Below, in pieces: positions 54,756 to 60,000 of a stretch of 60,000 nucleotides of DNA; within the stretch, counting starts at the first letter, position 1, and each line of letters begins with the position of its first letter. The translations under genes were made by a program, and so were the position numbers. Origin of the DNA: Acanthaster planci (taxonomy: Eukaryota; Echinodermata; Asteroidea; Valvatida; Acanthasteridae); assembly GCF_001949145.1 (NCBI RefSeq), contig NW_019091626.1:79170-139169 (forward strand), in the 5' to 3' direction. The notes under the pieces were generated by a model that saw only the letters and a program-made list of their open reading frames with translations, had not been told where the DNA came from and searched no databases.

Positions 54756-55400
54756 AAGACGACATTGGTAAGTCTGTGGTTTGTATAAATTAAGTAAATT
54801 GATTTGTGGTATGTCTGTGGAATGCCTTTGATGTTACTGGAAAAGTGGTTTTAGTTATGCTCATTATAAGCGATTCAGCCACGCAATTTATAGCACATAT
54901 ACTGATTTAAATCTGAATAAGCCTTTTCAGATTTAAATCTTCGACGAAACAACATCTATGTGTGTCTTTTTATTGTCTTTTTTTTCACCAGACCGTGTCG
55001 GGAGACATATGTGCGGACAGAGCCTTAGTGAAGAGTGAACTATTAAATCCTATTCTTTGATTATCCTAATTGTAAAGGCCTACTTGAAGTTTTACCAGAC
55101 ATTGTCAAGTACTTTACTTACTTCAAGCATTTACATGCATAAAACATAGAGAAGTTAAGGCCTTTAAAAGCGGACCCCCTTAATCTTACAAATAACTTGA
55201 TAATTTGCACAAAATCTTATGGAAGTTAATTTTCAGTTTGCTCTGTCAAAGTAACAACAGAATTTATCCTAGTCGTACGACAGTTGTTTTAGATGCGGTG
55301 TGTTTGTGCTCATACGTGATTCCGTTTGCTATTCATGTGATCAGATTAAACAGATTTGTGGCTGACACGAACGTTATACTCAGATTTAATTGCATACATT
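54756..55400 (+). other. Gene B 3' UTR, probably with an intron
   Basis: Donor GTAAGT at 54768-54773 pairs with the acceptor TTTTTTTTCACCAG ending at 54991. An intron 12 bases after the stop would not trigger nonsense-mediated decay. No clear AATAAA was found close downstream, so the end of the transcript is unknown; the end given here is arbitrary. Confidence 0.4.
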
Positions 55401-58400
55401 TTGTTTTTTTCTTTTAAAGTGTGATACTCAAATTGGAAGCGCTGGTTAAATGATTAATCTTGTGAGTTTTTGCTGAGGTTGATAGTTGCATGTTTAAATT
55501 TTGAACGAAAAGTACTTGTGCGGGCCTTAAACTGAATCTTTAAAACGAGGTGACACATTAGGTTTTGGCAGTAATTTCACGAGATTGGCTGATTACGGGG
55601 TATAAGATTTACTGCAGCAGCTATCATTCATTGAATTGTTGCATGTTTAAGTCAACTGCTATGTGAGAAATCGAGAACAGACTAGCACCTTTAACGGTAA
55701 AATTGGACATCTTGTAATGAAAATCCATGAACTACTAACTAGGCGTTCGTAAATCTTAGTAAGTGATAAACATCCGCAGGGTCAGGTTGGAGAACAGGCA
55801 TTACAGGTTCTCTTTCCCTAAAAAAAAACAAACAAAAAAACAAAAAAACTTTTCAACTGTCACATGTAATCAGTGAATCAGTTTTACACTAATGCAGCTT
55901 CGACAATGTAGAATGGTGGATTCATGGCAAAAACCTCATCGTGGCATGAAGTATCCAAACTGATTCAGTTCGTTTTCTGTTTTATACCTTGCACTTAGTT
56001 TCCTCTAGTGAATTTTTGCTTTTAGTCTTACCTGTTCATTCAGACTCCTATAGTATCTGTCTCCAATCTCTACACACTAAATATAAACATTGGCCCCCTA
56101 TTTATGGATGTGGTGCTCACAACGAAACGAACTGTTAAAGTATGGTCGACGGACCAACACCAAACAAGATAACAAAATGTCTTTTTTCTCGAAAATTACG
56201 GCATTTTGTGTGGAAATATGTCACCGACTGACTGGGGCTGTTATGTACTTTCCCGCTGTCCCATTGCGGGGATTTTATACCAATCGTGCCACCTATACCT
56301 TTAAATCAATGATATGTTGGCAGATGCTGTTCTTTAGAATTAGAAGTGTTCTAAGCAAAGCGTTTTCGTTGTATTCGATGATTTGGCTAGACAAGTTTGT
56401 TTTAGTCAATTTATTGTGTGCAGATTGAATGTGTTTGGTTGATTTGCGAAGTGGTACTCAGTATTAAGTCAGACTTGTGATTTTTTTTTTAATTCTATGA
56501 TGTTCAATTACAACGTATCACTTGAATGAGTAGCCTTATCGAGTACTTGCTCGCTTCAGTATATGTCTAAGGGTACGATTTAAGGGCATATCTGCATGGG
56601 CGTCAGAAGGATTTTTTAAGTGACAGGAGAGGGGAAGAACGGGTCAGCAGTAAACTGACAATCGGCGGAGGTAGACGATCAGTCCCGTGATATGTCGGAG
56701 TAAATTAGTGATTTTCATTCTCAATCATTTTTTTCTGTTTTTTGTCTGATTCTCCCATTCGATAGTGTGTTGTTTTTAAAATTATGTTTAAGTAAACAGA
56801 CCGTGTTTGCATTGTATTTTGTTGGATGTGATTGTTTTTTGTGCTGAGATTACATTTTGTTCAATTATACTCAGATTCAACGTCTGGGTGTTTTGCAGTG
56901 CTGTAGTAAGAACGTCTTTAAGTTGCTGTATGACCTCCAGATGGAAAACAAGTGATACTGGCAGCACCAAAACATTTACGGTTGTTCGTTTCCTTTTATT
57001 TTTGTCCTTGTCTGTTGGTGTGTTTATCTGTTTGTCTCGGTGTTACTGCTTCCGTTGTTATTGTTTAGGTGTTATTGTCGTTGTTTCTGCTGCTGCCGTT
57101 GGTGCTATTGCTATTGTATAGCTGGATTTTTGCCGTTCCTAATGTCGCACCATAACAGCTGCTGTTGCTCTCGTCGTTACGCTGTCAAGGTTTATGTATA
57201 CGATTGCTGGCCTACTTATTTGCCATTTGGACTTCACAGGAAAGGTGAAGTTTTTTGTTTTTTTTTTTCAAATTATTTGAAAATGAACTCAATGGTTTAA
57301 CCTTCTCAAGCCCGTAGTAGGAATTGGACGCACAAAGAAACAGTCCTTACACGGTACATTGATGAAGTCAATTGGCAGAGTAGGAAAAAATGCCAAAGAA
57401 TAGCTACAATATGTGTTCAAACGTGGCGCCCAAGTGGTGCAAATCTTTCTCCTGAAGTAATACGAAATGCCCTGATTCATCTAGTCAGTTTTTATTTGTC
57501 GAAACACCACTTCTTTTAATTAGAAAAAAAAAGGGTGGCAGTAAATCCCTGACTACTAACAACGAGCGAGTGCTTTTGAATGATGGCGAGTGCTTTTGAC
57601 TGATGGATTAACGAAACAGTTCTACTTATTCTCCAAGGAAAACAGCTGTGAGTGTAGCAACTCACGAGGTACAGTCATTCGCCAATGCTTCAAAGTCCTA
57701 TTGACAATATAATGATTTTTTTCGGCGTTATAGTCTTTCAACCTTGTGCCTTAACAGTACGCATTACCTTAAAATTATATATTTTTGTCCCACGCAAGAA
57801 CTGGGTAGATTTCCTGTACTCTACATATTACAGCGTAGTGTACCACCCTCTACATAGCACAGAAAATGGGATTCAGGGAAATAGGACGAGTTTACTCTCG
57901 ATTACCCAGCGTGATAGGGTGCACTTCACAGAGGAAATCAGACCCTGGACCAAGGACCAAGGTCCAGGGTTGTTTGGACCATCTCACAACCTGAGAAATG
58001 TTCCCCGGTCCCACCCCCACTGAGATTGAAACTGTCTTGTGACAAATCATTGTGGAGCTTGGTCTGCATAATGAATGTGTCCATAATGAGTATATCTTGT
58101 AAAGGTACGATTCAACAGTTTTATTATGTAATTGTGACGGACCGACTTGAATCAAGTCTAATCTTGGAATATGTTATGAGTTTGGTAGCCATCCGAATAG
58201 TAATAACAGTTCCCACCCCGTCATGCTTGTAACCAGTATTTAAAGAGCTCGATGGGATATGAAATGGTCAGTTGTTTGTAACTAGTCATATTGCTTGATT
58301 TATACATGTATGAGGCTGGATTAGCTAAATGGTTATATTTCTACAAAACTTTGACGCATTATTCTTGCGCAACGTACTTTGCCCTGGCGTACGTGCGATT

Positions 58401-58730
58401 CTCCCTCTCTCCGATCGAGTTGTGTTGGCACATAACGTGAGTTGTCGTTCTTCATCAAGCTTTCAATTTTGTTCACTTTAATTCTGCGTTTGGGTCGTGT
58501 TGACATTGCAGCCTTGTTTTCATCAACCTTGTGACTACGCTAGCTTTTCGTCGTTGGTTGATGAGATCCAAAATAGGACATTTGGCTTCCTTTCAATTTC
58601 GCACATTGTAGAGAAAGTTTTGTGCATGTGTCGTTTGACCGACGACTGTTGCACGTCAGCGACCTGACGACTGTTGTGTGTATTTTGTGTAATAGATTTA
58701 CTCAGAGGAGAGAGGTGGGTCCGCACAATG

Positions 58731-58832
58731 CCCTTGGGAATTAATTAAAAGTTAACGTATAGTGCCCTTGGGAATTTATTAAAAGTTAACGTATAATACC
58801 CTTGGGAATTTAGTAAATTTTAATTTACAATC
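58731..58832 (+). repeat. 34-bp tandem repeat, three copies
   Basis: Unit CCCTTGGGAATTTATTAAAA followed by GTTAACGTATAATA, starting at 58731, 58765 and 58799; the third copy is diverged. Confidence 0.9.
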
Positions 58833-59562
58833 ACTTAGAAACCTAACTTTATATTCTCAACTCTTGAGGAGTCTCATCTTCATAAACAAATACACTTCTG
58901 GTTATTGTCATACTCATACTTTAGTTCTTCCTCCATGTTTATATTATAGTGTAGCCTATGCTGTCTCATAATTGTTGGATTGAATAATTAAATCTAATCT
59001 GAAATGCAATCATGGAACATCATGTTGTACTGAATACATATATTATTCTTTGATTAATCTGTGGTCACTTAGCAGTTTCCTGTCCCCAATTTAAAAGTTG
59101 AGCGGACCCACTACGTCAGGGTGGCAACACCCCCCACGTAACCATGACATTATCATCTGTAGTTCAAATTTAAAGACTGTTCAACTTTCTCTTAAATATG
59201 TGTAATGATTCCGATCTGTTCAATTATAATACCAGAAAGTGAATAAAAGAAATTTCCAACTGTTAGAAGGGCATGGTGTTGAGCCCGGACTCTGGGAGAG
59301 AGGAGTGAGTAAAAATCAGTGAGCTCGATTCCAGGTCTTTGTACGAGAAATCCAGATTTAGTAGAGACACCGTGTAATTTGAAATTGATACGACTTTTCA
59401 AACTCTGTACATTGTAATTGTATAACTATTTTTTCGTTTATGTCATTTCCTTCACTCGTTTTATTTTCTGTGCTTTATGAGGGGCTTTCATTCTGCTTCC
59501 ACGTCCGCACACTGTGTACTGCACCGCTGGTTCCGTCTGTGGTAAACGGGGAACACCGGTTG

Positions 59563-59574
59563 TGCGCATGCGCC
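59563..59574. promoter_or_regulatory. NRF1-like palindromic site
   Basis: TGCGCATGCGCC differs by one base from the NRF1 consensus TGCGCATGCGCA. It sits 174 bases before the candidate start codon at 59748 in a CpG-containing stretch, a common arrangement in animal housekeeping promoters. Confidence 0.5.
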
Positions 59575-59747
59575 AGTTTTTTGACGAGTACGGGCAAGTG
59601 GCATAATTCATGAATCTTGACCCATTTTGTAAACACTGCCAAAAAGTCATGATAATACTGTATATTCACGATTTTGATGAATGTTTTCGACCATTCCCAC
59701 ATGTTTACACTTTTTACTGACAAGTGCAACAGGACAAGCGAACTAAA

Positions 59748-60000
59748 ATGGATTTCTTAAGCGCGAAATTTAAAGCTAAACTGAGCTGCTCCGATTTTGT
59801 GTTTCTTGCGAGGTAAGATTTACAGATGAAAATTCTATATGACCTAGAGTTTTCCTAGCTTAAAACAACACATAATATCACAAAGCAACTCTTCATCTTA
59901 CAAACTGTATTTTCTCTTCTGTGCAAACCCCAAGGTTTTCGAGAAATGTGGACTTTACATGGGTGATATTTTCAGCCTTAACCGCCATTTCGGTAGCCCG
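59748..60000 (+). CDS. Gene C (5' part): possible first two exons of an unidentified gene
   Basis: ATG in context AACTAAAATGG opens MDFLSAKFKAKLSCSDFVFL plus one residue and ends at CGAG|GTAAGA (59812, phase 2), a near-perfect donor. A second exon may start at 59935 (acceptor TTCTCTTCTGTGCAAACCCCAAG) and stays open to the end of the window, encoding a basic stretch and then the hydrophobic FTWVIFSALTAISVA, perhaps a membrane segment. A different acceptor at about 59976 (ATATTTTCAG) would also keep the frame. I do not recognise the protein. Support comes from the start context, the donor and the NRF1-like motif upstream. Confidence 0.35.

Larger units (their letters stand above)
55401..59747. 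other. Intergenic region downstream of gene B
   Basis: AT-rich, no coding region supported on either strand. Contains a small hairpin (ACCCTGGACC at 57942 and GGTCCAGGGT at 57961, 9-base loop), a 34-bp tandem repeat at 58731-58832, and a locally GC-richer block at about 59490-59600. Confidence 0.6.

Noticed and set aside
57942-57970. Short hairpin ACCCTGGACC/GGTCCAGGGT as a possible terminator
   Set aside because: Arms of 10 bp in a eukaryotic intergenic region; no gene ends here and hairpins do not terminate polymerase II.

Overview
This is eukaryotic nuclear DNA from an animal. Coding sequence is broken into many short exons with GT...AG borders, introns of a few hundred bases to several kilobases, and AT-rich introns with microsatellites and retroelement debris. 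The encoded modules (CUB, LDLa, somatomedin B, EGF, HYR, NIDO, AMOP, VWD, SEA) are metazoan extracellular domains. Their mixture suggests a marine invertebrate, most likely a non-vertebrate deuterostome (echinoderm, hemichordate or cephalochordate), but nothing in the sequence fixes the species.

Layout. 1-3077 (+): the last five coding exons of 'gene A', a membrane protein ending SEA-EGF-transmembrane-cytoplasmic tail. 3078-7611: intergenic, with candidate poly(A) signals near 4891-4908 and no gene seen. 7612-54755 (+): 'gene B', a tandem paralog of gene A that is complete in the window. I could assemble 53 coding exons by hand. All splice phases agree and the model sums to 9,378 nt (3,125 codons plus stop). 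Predicted order: signal peptide, short Ser/Thr-rich mucin-like segment (4 exons), eight alternating CUB-LDLa pairs, a ninth LDLa, somatomedin B, EGF, HYR, two EGF-like, HYR, HYR, NIDO, AMOP, VWD, a conserved post-VWD segment, a cadherin-like/He_PIG-type segment, five EGF-like modules, SEA, EGF, transmembrane helix, cytoplasmic tail. The NIDO-AMOP-VWD core plus EGF and TM is that of membrane mucin MUC4; the SMB with AMOP-VWD recalls SUSD2. The long CUB-LDLa array and the HYR modules are additions. 54756-59747: 3' UTR and intergenic DNA. 59748-60000 (+): a plausible start of a third gene behind an NRF1-like motif.

Main observations. All eight CUB domains of gene B have no cysteine at all, although CUB domains normally carry two disulfides. 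The first 29 introns are all phase 1, so nearly any module can be duplicated or skipped in frame, and there is evidence of block duplication of CUB-LDLa-CUB-LDLa and of a mucin exon. A 42-bp tandem duplication copies a NIDO splice donor and would insert 14 codons in frame. Gene A uses a GC-AG intron where gene B uses GT-AG. One intron holds an almost perfect inverted repeat with 74-bp arms. Expected roles (inference): a large cell-surface or shed mucin of an epithelium, possibly for adhesion, barrier or recognition, cut at a VWD GDPH site and a SEA GS site.
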